Counted from the stretch's first letter, positions 1 through 7,084 are shown. The stretch is DNA of 8,051 nucleotides from CAYZJV01 sp964616275 (GCA_964616275.1 CAZTUL010000086.1:1-8051); one strand, 5' to 3'. Notes: generated by a model from the letters alone, not told the origin. Numbers and translations are program-made.

Positions 1-804
1 CAGAAGTACTACATCGCCGACTTTCTTACCAAAAAACCCATAGTGAATAAAGGGGAAGTCCCCCAATACTATGTAGAAAAGAATCATGAGGCGATTATCG
101 CCCCCGAAGTCTTTGATCTGGTGCAGAAGGAAATTAAGCATCGCAAGGAGAATGCTGAGGCGATGAAAGGAAAGTACCTATTTTCCGGTCGGATCCGATG
201 TGGCCACTGTGGAGGTACCTACGGACCCAAGGTCTGGCATTCCAAGGATCGATACCGCAAGGTGATCTGGCAATGCAACGAAAAGTATGCCCAGAGGCAT
301 AAAACGTGTACGGCTCCGAATATTTCTGAAGCTGAGCTGAAACAGCTGTTCGTGAAAGCGGTGAACAAGCTGGTCCATGATAAGGATGAGATTATCAGGA
401 ACTTCAAGACAATCAAGGACAGTGTTTTCGACTCATCGGATGATGAATTCAAGCTACGAAGTCTCGAAGCAGAGCGCTTGGAAATAATCGCCCTTGTGGA
501 TCAGCTTACTGCGAAGAATGCCTCGACTGTAATGGATCAGGAGATCTATCAAGCAAGGTATGAGAAACTATCAGATCGTTACCGAGATATCGAAGCTCGA
601 ATATCTGCCCTGAATCAATCGATGCAGGATCGTCTATATCGAAAGACTAAGACCGACCTGTTCCTCAAGGGTTTGAAGAAACAGGAAGGTGTAGTTACCG
701 AATTCACGGAGACCCTTTGGCACTCTCTTGCCGATCATGCCGTGGTCAATAGTAAAGAGGATGTGCGGTTCATTTTCAAGAATGGGATGGAGATCAAAGT
801 ATAG
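1..804 (+). CDS. Large serine recombinase, C-terminal part (5'-truncated by window edge)
   Basis: The reading frame is open from the first base, so the gene starts outside the window; the GTG at 43 is internal. What remains (267 residues) begins near the end of the 'Recombinase' domain, with the typical stretch around NKGEVPQYYVEKNHEAII. A zinc-ribbon follows, with cysteines at residues 67, 70, 92 and 103 of the visible part (C-G-H-C first pair). Next comes a charged helical region (about residues 150-215) likely to form the coiled coil of large serine integrases, and then a C-terminal tail ending in FKNGMEIKV, which resembles the usual ending of this family. The catalytic serine resolvase domain lies upstream and cannot be seen. 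The family performs site-specific integration or excision of phages, integrative elements and cassettes by a phosphoserine-DNA intermediate. The reading frame is intact to its stop, so I see no sign of decay in this part. Confidence 0.93.
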   Translation, partial: QKYYIADFLTKKPIVNKGEVPQYYVEKNHEAIIAPEVFDLVQKEIKHRKENAEAMKGKYLFSGRIRCGHCGGTYGPKVWHSKDRYRKVIWQCNEKYAQRHKTCTAPNISEAELKQLFVKAVNKLVHDKDEIIRNFKTIKDSVFDSSDDEFKLRSLEAERLEIIALVDQLTAKNASTVMDQEIYQARYEKLSDRYRDIEARISALNQSMQDRLYRKTKTDLFLKGLKKQEGVVTEFTETLWHSLADHAVVNSKEDVRFIFKNGMEIKV

Positions 805-871
805 ACTATACCGTATGAGGACTTATCGACTCTCACAACCTCTACCAAGATTTCCAGCTTCGAGTCTTTCC

Positions 872-888
872 TCTGCTTCTGAAGCAGA
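872..888. repeat. 17-bp perfect palindrome downstream of the recombinase
   Basis: TCTGCTTC, a central T, then GAAGCAGA: two 8-bp arms form a perfect inverted repeat around one base. It lies 68 bp after the recombinase stop and about 50 bp before the next small gene. It could be an operator for the small DNA-binding protein downstream, a recombination-related site, or a small hairpin between the genes. No T-run follows, so an intrinsic terminator is unlikely. Confidence 0.5.
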
Positions 889-924
889 ACGAGGCCGTAT
901 GGCGTAATTTCTATGAGAGTACCC

Positions 925-930
925 AAGGAG
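925..930 (+). promoter_or_regulatory. Shine-Dalgarno site of the small ribbon-helix-helix-like gene
   Basis: AAGGAG lies 4 nt before ATG 935 and 7 nt before ATG 938. This site is the main reason to believe that the short frame is translated, and its spacing favours the second ATG. Confidence 0.6.
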
Positions 931-937
931 CGTGATG

Positions 938-1108
938 ATGGCAAAGACGCGAGAGATTACCTTGACGGATGAGAATTGGAAGAAAATTGATGAACTGCTT
1001 GAAAGCATACCAGACAGCGATTTTCTCAGATTCTGTTTGATGAATGACATTGTTGAGGAAGGAATGGAAAGATTCAAAGATAGAATTATAGCAGGTAAAA
1101 TTATTTGA
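938..1108 (+). CDS. Small protein, possible ribbon-helix-helix DNA-binding protein
   Basis: A 56-residue frame begins MAKTREITLTDENWKKIDEL and ends GKII before TGA. An AAGGAG site precedes it; ATG 935 would add one residue. The layout fits a ribbon-helix-helix (CopG/MetJ/Arc-like) fold: a short beta strand (REITLT), a first helix (ENWKKIDELLES), a turn near SIPDSD, and a second helix (FLRFCLMNDIVEEGMERFKDR). That assignment comes from pattern and length only; no single residue proves it. It follows the recombinase on the same strand after 133 bp. It could be a small regulator of the element, an antitoxin without its toxin, or an accessory factor of recombination. No toxin-like frame follows it. 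Confidence 0.55.
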   Translation: MAKTREITLTDENWKKIDELLESIPDSDFLRFCLMNDIVEEGMERFKDRIIAGKII

Positions 1109-1673
1109 AACTTCAATCAGATTCAGACAGAAAATAGTTGTATGCATATGATTTCCAAAAAATGGTCATAGGGGTGTTGAAAAACGGTCACTGAGTGGAG
1201 CAATAATGACCAGTTGAAAAAATATCCAATAATTCAAGAGTTGATTCTAGATGCTTTTCTGATCACCCACCAGGGTCATAACCGCAGTCTTATACTTTTC
1301 CCTTTAATTAAGTATCGCAAAAACTCGGCACACCTACGATTATGACCTCTCAGTATGGTCAGAGAGGATGGATTTCATTTCTTGCAAGCGACTACAACTT
1401 TGCAATGGGAGATAGCAGCAAAAGACGCCTTTTAAGAACGACTTCACTCTTCTTATTGAGAAAGCTATTCGATTCTCATCTGGCCGGCTTGGCCACTGAC
1501 CGCAGCTAAACACTTAGAGACCGGTTTTGAACGCACTTAGGACTGTTTTCTCACAAATGTAGAGGTATGTCCATTTAATTGTTTTTATTAAATTTTACCA
1601 TACCCTTATCATTTGAGCAGTATGGGTCTAAATAGCCAATTCTTCATCCATGTTTTTTGTTTGAAAAATATAA
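1109..1673. other. Gene-free interval between the recombinase region and the ABC operon
   Basis: This 565-bp stretch has stops in all frames and no frame with a convincing start and ribosome binding site. The longest open run I followed on the + strand (about 1181-1342) has no ATG and resembles nothing I know. Weak dyads occur at 1163-1169/1206-1212 and 1598-1603/1620-1625, neither with a T-run. It is the point where the leftward operon must end, yet no clear intrinsic terminator is visible. It may be decayed mobile DNA. Confidence 0.5.
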
Positions 1674-2522
1674 TTAACCTTTTACAGCACCAGCTGCAAG
1701 ACCGCTCACAAACTTTCTTTGCGTAAAGATGAACAAGACTATCACTGGGATAATGGAAACAATAGCTGCTGCCATGAGTTCACCCCAAATGATGCCGTAC
1801 TGTGTAATATAGTTGTATAAACCCACCGAAACCATACGTAATTCTTCTTTTGTTGTGAAGGTAAAGGCAATAAGAAAGTCGTTCCAGACAAACACTGCAG
1901 AAAGCAAAGCACTGGACACCAATCCAGGTTGGGATATTGGAAGCATTATTTTGTAAAAAGTGGCTACAGGTGTACATCCATCAATTCGTGCTGCCTCTTC
2001 AATCTCAATTGGGGCTTGTGTGAAAAATCCATAGAGAATCCAAGTCATAATTGGCGTTCTCCAGGAAACATAGATGAGTAATATCACCAGACGAGTATTG
2101 TAGAGACCAGTCTGAACAGATAATAGATACAGGGGAATTAGAAGGGCTACTATTGGAACCATTCCCATCATAAGTAAGACAAACATTATATTCTTCCGGT
2201 GCGGAATTTTAAACCGAGCAAGCGCATATCCAGCGTGAGAAGCCAAAACGGTTGAGGCTAGTACTGTAAATGCAGTCATAAATATACTATTGAACAGATA
2301 TACCCTAAAGTTTGATCTGAATAGCACTTTAATGTAGCTATCAAATAGCGCTGGCTTCGGAAATATTGTAGGTGGAAAAACATTGATCTGATCAAGTGGT
2401 TTGAGGGAGGTAGCCAAACCCCATAGGATAGGGAAACTTGTGAACACTACAGCTATAATAAGTATAGTGTAAGTGGAAGCTTCCACCGCACAACTTCTAT
2501 CTAAAGACCTATTTTTTCTCAT
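1674..2522 (-). CDS. ABC transporter permease, MalG/UgpE type (second inner-membrane subunit)
   Basis: A 282-residue integral membrane protein of the carbohydrate uptake (CUT1) class. The N-terminal transmembrane helix is at about residues 18-37, followed by the family's periplasmic loop (ATSLKPLDQI), and about six helices in all. The EAA loop that docks the ATPase is at about 174-198 (EIEEAARIDG then LPISQPG). The WNDFL motif is at about 213, and the ending (FVSGLAAGAVKG) is characteristic of MalG-like subunits. The start chosen is ATG 2522: it overlaps the stop of the preceding permease (ATGA) and has AAGGGG 8 nt upstream. A longer in-frame start at 2621 would bury the gene in its neighbour by about 100 bp and add residues unlike the family. 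It pairs with the adjacent permease to form the channel, and is the last gene of the operon. Confidence 0.93.
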   Translation of the reverse strand: MRKNRSLDRSCAVEASTYTILIIAVVFTSFPILWGLATSLKPLDQINVFPPTIFPKPALFDSYIKVLFRSNFRVYLFNSIFMTAFTVLASTVLASHAGYALARFKIPHRKNIMFVLLMMGMVPIVALLIPLYLLSVQTGLYNTRLVILLIYVSWRTPIMTWILYGFFTQAPIEIEEAARIDGCTPVATFYKIMLPISQPGLVSSALLSAVFVWNDFLIAFTFTTKEELRMVSVGLYNYITQYGIIWGELMAAAIVSIIPVIVLFIFTQRKFVSGLAAGAVKG

Positions 2523-3388
2523 ACGTTTTTCCCCTTCAATGCCTTGATATAGAAACCGCTGAATACAATGTTGACCATAAAGATAATGAAGCTGAAGGCT
2601 GAACCGAGCCCAATATGCCAAAAATCGAAACCTGTTCTAAATGCACGAACACTCAATGTGGTAGTTGCATCAAACGGTCCCCCAGCGGTTAATACATAGA
2701 TCAGGGTAACCATGTTGAAGTATTCGATACTCTGCATTATTACAATTGTGCTTATCGCTGGAATCAATAATGGAAGTGTAATATGCCAGAAAGTTCTTCG
2801 ACGTGAGGCTCCGTCGACCTTTGCGGCTTCGTACAATTCTTCAGGTATGATTTGCAGTGCTGCTAAAGTGATGATGACTATGATGGGGTAGGTATTCCAA
2901 GCATTAGCAAAAATCACAGTTGCTCTTGCAGCGATTTCCGAGTTAAAGAAATCAATAGTGCTTCCAGTGAGCTGTTGCCACCAAAGTGCAATAGGGCCAA
3001 AACTAGAATTGAGTACCCATTTCCAGAGAAGGGCTGTTACAGTTTGGGACAGTACCCATGGAATAATGAGTATGGTTCTGAACAGGGTTCTTGCCATAAT
3101 TTTGCGATTCAAGAGAATTCCAACCAAGATACCTAATGGCACAACAATCATCAGTGAGAACAACACATAGGTGATAGAATTGAAAATATTCATCCATCCA
3201 TCAGCTGACCCCAAAATCGATTTGTAATGATCAAAACCGATAAATGCATCGATATTTGCGTATGTGGTTGAGTGCAAACTGGTTCTGAAAGCAATGACTA
3301 TTGGGATCAGAATGAATAAGGTCACCAATAACAAAGTCGGTCCAAGAAACAACACCGACGGCATTAAGAACTCATTATTTTTTTTCAC
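2519..3388 (-). CDS. ABC transporter permease, MalF/UgpA type (first inner-membrane subunit)
   Basis: A 289-residue membrane protein of the CUT1 class with about six helices. The first helix is at about residues 11-34 (LFLGPTLLLVTLFILIPIVIAF), with a periplasmic loop at 38-66 (FIGFDHYKSIL). The EAA loop is at 184-210 (ELYEAAKVDGA then LPLLIP), and the TAGGP motif at about 234 is typical of MalF-like subunits. The start is a GTG whose last two bases overlap the TGA of the upstream regulator gene (GTGA). AAGGGGG lies 6 nt upstream, so translation is probably coupled to the regulator. Length and motifs are complete. With the next gene it should form the translocation pore for whatever the operon's binding protein captures. 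The substrate cannot be read from the sequence. Confidence 0.94.
   Translation of the reverse strand: MKKNNEFLMPSVLFLGPTLLLVTLFILIPIVIAFRTSLHSTTYANIDAFIGFDHYKSILGSADGWMNIFNSITYVLFSLMIVVPLGILVGILLNRKIMARTLFRTILIIPWVLSQTVTALLWKWVLNSSFGPIALWWQQLTGSTIDFFNSEIAARATVIFANAWNTYPIIVIITLAALQIIPEELYEAAKVDGASRRRTFWHITLPLLIPAISTIVIMQSIEYFNMVTLIYVLTAGGPFDATTTLSVRAFRTGFDFWHIGLGSAFSFIIFMVNIVFSGFYIKALKGKNV
2531..2536 (-). promoter_or_regulatory. Shine-Dalgarno site deciding the start of the second permease
   Basis: On the minus strand AAGGGG lies 8 nt before ATG 2522, inside the 3' end of the first permease gene. It supports the short start over the one at 2621. Confidence 0.7.
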
Positions 3389-4185
3389 ACAATACCCCCT
3401 TGTTCATTGAGTATCGCAGTGGAAAGTTTTCTGCTGTGTCTTTTGATTAACTGAACAATTTCTGGTATGGATTTTTCATTGAAACGCAATGAAGGACCAG
3501 AAACACTTACAGCTGCATAGGGGTGTCCGGTAGTATCTTCAACGACCAAGCCAACTCCCTTTATCCCGTATTCGTGTTCCATATTGTCGATGGAATATCC
3601 TCTTTGTCGCGTTACTTTCAAATCTTCTAGTAGTTTATCAGGATCAGCGAGAGTATTTTCAGTAAACCGCGTCAGACCAAGCGAAATAACATCACCAACT
3701 TCTTCCTCTCGCATTGCCGAGAGTATCGCTTTACCGGTAGCAGTGCAATGCAGTGGGGCGGGAGCACCGATAAACTGCATTGGTACTATACCTGTAGCAG
3801 CGGACATATAATCAAGGTACATCACATGATTATCATATAGGATTCCGTAATACACAGTCTCGTTAGTTTCACGCGCAAGATCTCGTACCATAATCGATAC
3901 TTCATCTTTAGCCAGCCGAGTTCTATTGATAACTCCCGCAAGTCGTAAGGAAGCATTATATAGTGAATACTTGTTGGTTAAAGGATCTTTGTGTACATAT
4001 TCCCTCGCTTCAAATGTGGCGAGGATATCAAAGACATTACTCTTATTTAAACCAAGCTTCTTCGAGATATCAGAAATTCCCAATTCAGGATTTTCTATAG
4101 TAAAACATTCCAATACTCTCAAAGCCTTATTCAATGACTTGTACTTCACCATCGACTCGATTTGCTTTTCTCTCGCCTCTTTCAT
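3385..4185 (-). CDS. IclR-family transcriptional regulator
   Basis: A 266-residue protein with the full IclR layout. The N-terminal winged helix-turn-helix is at about residues 14-75; its helix-turn-helix (GISDISKKLGLNKSNVFDIL) is at about 36-55. The C-terminal effector-binding domain includes the family-typical GAPAPLHCTATGKAILSAM at 140-158, the RGYSID stretch at 195-200 and the final SVSGPSLRF block. Members bind palindromic operators as dimers or tetramers and respond to a small metabolite. The start at 4185 has AAGGAG 10 nt upstream; the alternative Met at residue 12 has no such site. Unusually, the gene sits in the middle of the transport operon, between the oxidoreductase and the permeases, so it is probably autoregulated. 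The paired palindromes at the operon promoter are its likely targets. Whether it represses or activates cannot be seen, but site position favours repression. Confidence 0.93.
   Translation of the reverse strand: MKEAREKQIESMVKYKSLNKALRVLECFTIENPELGISDISKKLGLNKSNVFDILATFEAREYVHKDPLTNKYSLYNASLRLAGVINRTRLAKDEVSIMVRDLARETNETVYYGILYDNHVMYLDYMSAATGIVPMQFIGAPAPLHCTATGKAILSAMREEEVGDVISLGLTRFTENTLADPDKLLEDLKVTRQRGYSIDNMEHEYGIKGVGLVVEDTTGHPYAAVSVSGPSLRFNEKSIPEIVQLIKRHSRKLSTAILNEQGGIV
3395..3401 (-). promoter_or_regulatory. Shine-Dalgarno site for the GTG-started permease
   Basis: AAGGGGG on the minus strand, 6 nt before GTG 3388 and within the last codons of the regulator gene. It supports a non-ATG start with translational coupling. 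Confidence 0.7.
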
Positions 4186-4195
4186 ATCAACTGTT

Positions 4196-4201
4196 CTCCT
4201 T
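4196..4201 (-). promoter_or_regulatory. Shine-Dalgarno site of the IclR-family gene
   Basis: AAGGAG on the minus strand, 10 nt before ATG 4185. The spacing is on the long side but usable, and it selects this ATG over the internal Met codon. Confidence 0.6.
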
Positions 4202-4216
4202 CAATAATCACAGGAT

Positions 4217-4247
4217 AGCCTGCATGCTGAATAGTAACATGCAGGCT
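4217..4247 (-). repeat. Intercistronic hairpin between oxidoreductase and regulator genes
   Basis: AGCCTGCATG and CATGCAGGCT are perfect 10-bp arms around an 11-nt loop, 9 nt after the oxidoreductase stop codon and about 16 nt before the regulator's ribosome binding site. In the direction of transcription it is followed by ATCCTGTG, not by a T-run, so it is not a canonical terminator. It could shield the upstream message from 3' exonuclease, reduce read-through into the regulator and permeases, or serve as a protein binding site. Confidence 0.6.
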
Positions 4248-4255
4248 TTCAACAA

Positions 4256-5740
4256 TCACTGGATTCTCGTAGGATCGGTGATAAACTCCTTATGTGTTGC
4301 GAGGAAATTCTTCACTGCCTTACGAGCAATAGCTTCTTCTTTCTCCATTGCCTCTGGATCGCGATACACAGAAGCTCCGAATGAAATCAATTTATCTTGC
4401 AACTTTTTCACTTCAAGATCTCTAGGCTGTACATTATCCAATGCACACATTGCTGCGGCAATACCAGAAGCCTGACCTATCCCCATAATTCCACCTTGGG
4501 TCCTATATGACCCGTGAGCGCCACTCGTGCCGGAAATAACACGGCCGCTGAGGACAAGGCCTTCGATTGTTCGAGGAACTAGAGAGCGATAGGGGATATC
4601 GTATGTATCCTGTAATGTAACCCAACGGCCACCTCCTTCATCGTATCCGTTTGGACTAGAGTAAGAATGAATATCGATTGGGAAATATCCACGGCTTACT
4701 ACATCGGAAAATTTGCGTCCTTCAATGACATCGTCTGTATCAAGAATATATTCTCCGATAATATGGCGCGTTTCGCGGACTCCTAAATAGCTACTGGTTC
4801 GAGAAACATAGGAATGTTCGAATCCAGGTATGTACTTAATACAAAATTCGGACACCGAATCAATTTGCTTTCTCCCAAGAAGTTCTCCTTTGGTCAATTG
4901 CTCTGTATCAGTAGCATCAATACCAGTTACTCTAGTTGAATTGAAATGCATACTATGCGGGTTCACGCCATTCAGCATCAATAAGGAATTTCTGCCGAAT
5001 TTTAGTTCTCCACTATCCATTGCTTGCTGTACCAATGTTTTAAACCCTTGGATGACGAAGTAGTTTTTCTTTAGCCTGGAATCAAACTCACGCAAGGGGA
5101 TCGCATCGGTTTTCCATTCGAATTCTTCAGGATGATCAAGTACATAGCGATATAGCTTTGCTTCATCAACATTGGCCATTTCAAACATGGCTGAGCAAGG
5201 TTGCATAAGCCCAGAATCTTTCTCGCCCTTTATAAATTCTGCACCAGCCATGACAGCCACATCTCCATCGCCAGTCGCATCAACAACGATCGATGAACTG
5301 TAGAACTTCTGACCTGATTTATTTGTGACTGTTACACCCGTAACGGTTTTCCCATTTAAAGAGACCCCAGAAATAAATGAATGCAAAAGCATCCTGACTC
5401 CAACATTCTCCAACATCGTAGCTGCCACCAGCTTATATTTTTCCCTGTCAAAAAAGCCTAAGCTATCACCACTTCCATATGGATCTAAAGTTTTCATATG
5501 TCCGGTGCTACCTTTTGCAGCGACTAGTGCATCCATAAACTGTTGAGGGATCCCTTTGATCACCTGTTCATTTCGAAAGTGAAATGGTGATACCGGTCCA
5601 GTGGACATCGCGGTGGAGGCTCCCCCAAGGAAACCATTTTGTTCAATTATGAGCACTTTCGCCCCGACTTTAGCAGCTGCGAGGGCTGCCATGATGCCCG
5701 CCGGACCTCCGCCGGCGACAATCACATCAAAATCACGCAT
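4256..5740 (-). CDS. FAD-dependent oxidoreductase (FAD_oxidored family)
   Basis: A 494-residue flavoprotein. The N-terminal Rossmann dinucleotide-binding motif is G10-G-G-P-A-G15, with the ribose-binding acidic residue E33 in VLIIEQ. The family block GGASTAMSTGPVSPFHF follows at 39-55, a second FAD contact (DATGDGD) at 154-160, a conserved VRETR segment at 321-325, and the C-terminal FAD-closing segment (GLVLSGRVISGTSGAHGSYR, with GGIMGIGQASGIAAA after it) at about 394-430. No signal peptide is seen, so it should be cytoplasmic. The family oxidises or reduces small organic substrates at FAD; the exact reaction is not readable here. Lying 27 bp behind the binding-protein gene and in the same operon as the importer, it probably acts on the imported compound. 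The start has only a modest AGGT site 5 nt upstream, but it places the Rossmann motif at the expected distance from the N-terminus. Confidence 0.9.
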   Translation of the reverse strand: MRDFDVIVAGGGPAGIMAALAAAKVGAKVLIIEQNGFLGGASTAMSTGPVSPFHFRNEQVIKGIPQQFMDALVAAKGSTGHMKTLDPYGSGDSLGFFDREKYKLVAATMLENVGVRMLLHSFISGVSLNGKTVTGVTVTNKSGQKFYSSSIVVDATGDGDVAVMAGAEFIKGEKDSGLMQPCSAMFEMANVDEAKLYRYVLDHPEEFEWKTDAIPLREFDSRLKKNYFVIQGFKTLVQQAMDSGELKFGRNSLLMLNGVNPHSMHFNSTRVTGIDATDTEQLTKGELLGRKQIDSVSEFCIKYIPGFEHSYVSRTSSYLGVRETRHIIGEYILDTDDVIEGRKFSDVVSRGYFPIDIHSYSSPNGYDEGGGRWVTLQDTYDIPYRSLVPRTIEGLVLSGRVISGTSGAHGSYRTQGGIMGIGQASGIAAAMCALDNVQPRDLEVKKLQDKLISFGASVYRDPEAMEKEEAIARKAVKNFLATHKEFITDPTRIQ

Positions 5741-5767
5741 GAAATACCTGCCTATTTAAAAATTCAA

Positions 5768-7051
5768 TTATTTGTTGTTATACCAGTTGGCGACTTCATC
5801 GAGAGCCTGTTTTGCTGGAGTATTACGGAAGATCGCTTCTTGAGCGGCTTTAGCCAAACGAACAGCCATCTCAGTGTAGTCTGCGGGATAGAATGCTACA
5901 CTTCCAGTTGCAGCATATTCGTTCCACATTTTCAGTTCGGTATAGTTTGGTAATTGCTTAATTTCTGGATCGTTGTATACATTCGCACGTGCAGGAAGCA
6001 CATTCGCTTTCAACCATTTTTTTTGATTCTCAACAGAGTAGAAGTATTTAATAAAATCAAAAGCCATTGCGGGATCTTTTGCATATTGACCTATACCCAG
6101 AGTCTGTCCAGCAACTAACGCAGGAGCGGGAGTACCTTCTACAAATCCAGGAATCGGTGCAGATTCGATATAGTCATTCAATGAAGACTGGCGTATAGCC
6201 GCAGCCCTTTGTGTTCCAGCATTCATCGAGTAAATGGTTCCAGCTTTAAATCCATCAATGATATCATCAACAACTAAGCTTAGTGACGCATTGGTCATTG
6301 CATTCTTTGCAATAAGTGACTTGAGATACTCCAACACCTTCACTCCCGCTTCACTATTGAAGATCGCCTTACCATTCGAGTCGAATAGATCTCCACCTGC
6401 CGAACGGATGAGGGGAATGAATGACTCCATAAAACTTGCAGCATTTGAACCATCCGACAATCCGATCACGAATCCCATCATATTGGCGTCAGATTCTTTG
6501 CCCGCACGATCTGCGAGATCACCGAGGCTTGCAGGGGCTTCATCAAAAATGTCAGATCGATACCAATGAACAAAAGTTCTACTTTCCCATGGCAATGAAT
6601 AGATATCCCCATTGATTTTCAAAGTATCAATTGAATAAACATAGTCAGGCATCGTTTTAAGAAAATCTTCAGCATATGTTGTCATTGATTGTACTGTACC
6701 GCCTGCGATATGTTGTTTCAATTGATCACTGTACATATTAATGATGTCAGGACCAGATTTTGCAGCGGCTGCCTGTATCGCTTGAGCTTCAAATCGACTC
6801 CAGTGTATGCTTTCAACCGTTACGGTATTTCCATAAGGGTTATTTGCATTGTAATCCTCAACAATTTCCTTCAGAACGATACTTCTCGGATCCTCAGTCG
6901 ATTCAGGGTTCAGAAAAATCCAGAACACCATATCTATACCTTGCGATTCTTTAGATGTTTCAGCCGATCCACCGGCAAAAATCATTGAGGCTCCCGTCAC
7001 CATCATTGTCATAATAATTGCTATGACAATCCCATTTTTCAAAGGTTTCAT
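5768..7051 (-). CDS. Extracellular solute-binding protein, family 1 (sugar-type ABC importer)
   Basis: A 427-residue exported protein. A signal peptide covers residues 1 to about 26: a Lys-containing start, a hydrophobic core from about 8 to 18, and probable cleavage after SMIFA, before GGSAE. There is no cysteine at the cleavage region, so it is probably a soluble periplasmic protein rather than a lipoprotein. The mature part shows family-1 features: an early strand (IDMVFWIFLN), SGPDIINMYSDQLKQHIAGG, a hinge stretch GDIYSLPWESRTFVHWYRSDIFDEAPASL, and a helical C-terminus (EAIFRNTPAKQALDEVANWYNNK). It delivers the substrate to the two permeases at the operon's end. The start has a strong GGGAGGAG site just upstream and is the first gene after the promoter. 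First position is usual for these genes, since the binding protein is needed in excess. Substrate unknown; by family most likely a sugar, oligosaccharide, polyol or related compound. Confidence 0.94.
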   Translation of the reverse strand: MKPLKNGIVIAIIMTMMVTGASMIFAGGSAETSKESQGIDMVFWIFLNPESTEDPRSIVLKEIVEDYNANNPYGNTVTVESIHWSRFEAQAIQAAAAKSGPDIINMYSDQLKQHIAGGTVQSMTTYAEDFLKTMPDYVYSIDTLKINGDIYSLPWESRTFVHWYRSDIFDEAPASLGDLADRAGKESDANMMGFVIGLSDGSNAASFMESFIPLIRSAGGDLFDSNGKAIFNSEAGVKVLEYLKSLIAKNAMTNASLSLVVDDIIDGFKAGTIYSMNAGTQRAAAIRQSSLNDYIESAPIPGFVEGTPAPALVAGQTLGIGQYAKDPAMAFDFIKYFYSVENQKKWLKANVLPARANVYNDPEIKQLPNYTELKMWNEYAATGSVAFYPADYTEMAVRLAKAAQEAIFRNTPAKQALDEVANWYNNK

Positions 7052-7054
7052 ATT

Positions 7055-7062
7055 CTCCTCCC
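7055..7062 (-). promoter_or_regulatory. Strong Shine-Dalgarno site of the solute-binding protein gene
   Basis: GGGAGGAG on the minus strand, 3 nt before ATG 7051; its GGAGG core is 5 nt away. The extended match to the 16S rRNA tail fits a highly expressed binding protein. Confidence 0.75.
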
Positions 7063-7071
7063 TTTTTACGC

Positions 7072-7084
7072 TCTGTATTACAGA
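7072..7084. promoter_or_regulatory. Putative operator palindrome 2 (promoter-distal)
   Basis: TCTGTATTACAGA is a perfect 6-1-6 palindrome in the untranslated leader of the operon, about +21 to +33. It matches 11 of 13 positions of the palindrome at 7092-7104, and the centres are exactly 20 bp apart, so both would face the same side of the helix. This fits a dimer-of-dimers regulator such as the operon's IclR protein. The binding partner is inferred. Confidence 0.6.

Noticed and set aside
43..45. GTG as the start of the recombinase
   Set aside because: The frame is open to base 1 and the residues before it fit the recombinase domain, so it is an internal valine codon.
823..1147. Minus-strand frames of 78-97 residues in this region
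   Set aside because: They lie opposite the small + strand gene, contain no recognisable domain and lack good ribosome binding sites, so they look like shadow frames.
1163..1212. TGGTCAT/ATGACCA and repeated GTTGAAAAA as an insertion-sequence end
   Set aside because: The arms are only 7 bp, no transposase remnant is nearby, and no partner end was found in the window.
1181..1345. Open run of about 54 codons on the + strand as a gene remnant
   Set aside because: It has no ATG and no ribosome binding site, and I see no recognisable family motif.
1515..1535. Similarity of GAGACCGGTTTTGAA here to the reverse complement of the sequence near 7273-7287
   Set aside because: The match is about 13 bases with a gap and does not extend, so chance is a sufficient explanation.
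1573..1625. Terminator for the leftward operon
   Set aside because: The dyads here (ATTTAAT/ATTAAAT and CCATAC/GTATGG) are short or purely AT, and no T-run follows them in the direction of transcription.
2523..2621. N-terminal extension of the second permease to an ATG at 2621
   Set aside because: It overlaps the first permease by about 100 bp and adds residues unlike the family. ATG 2522 has AAGGGG 8 nt upstream and a 4-nt overlap with the preceding stop.
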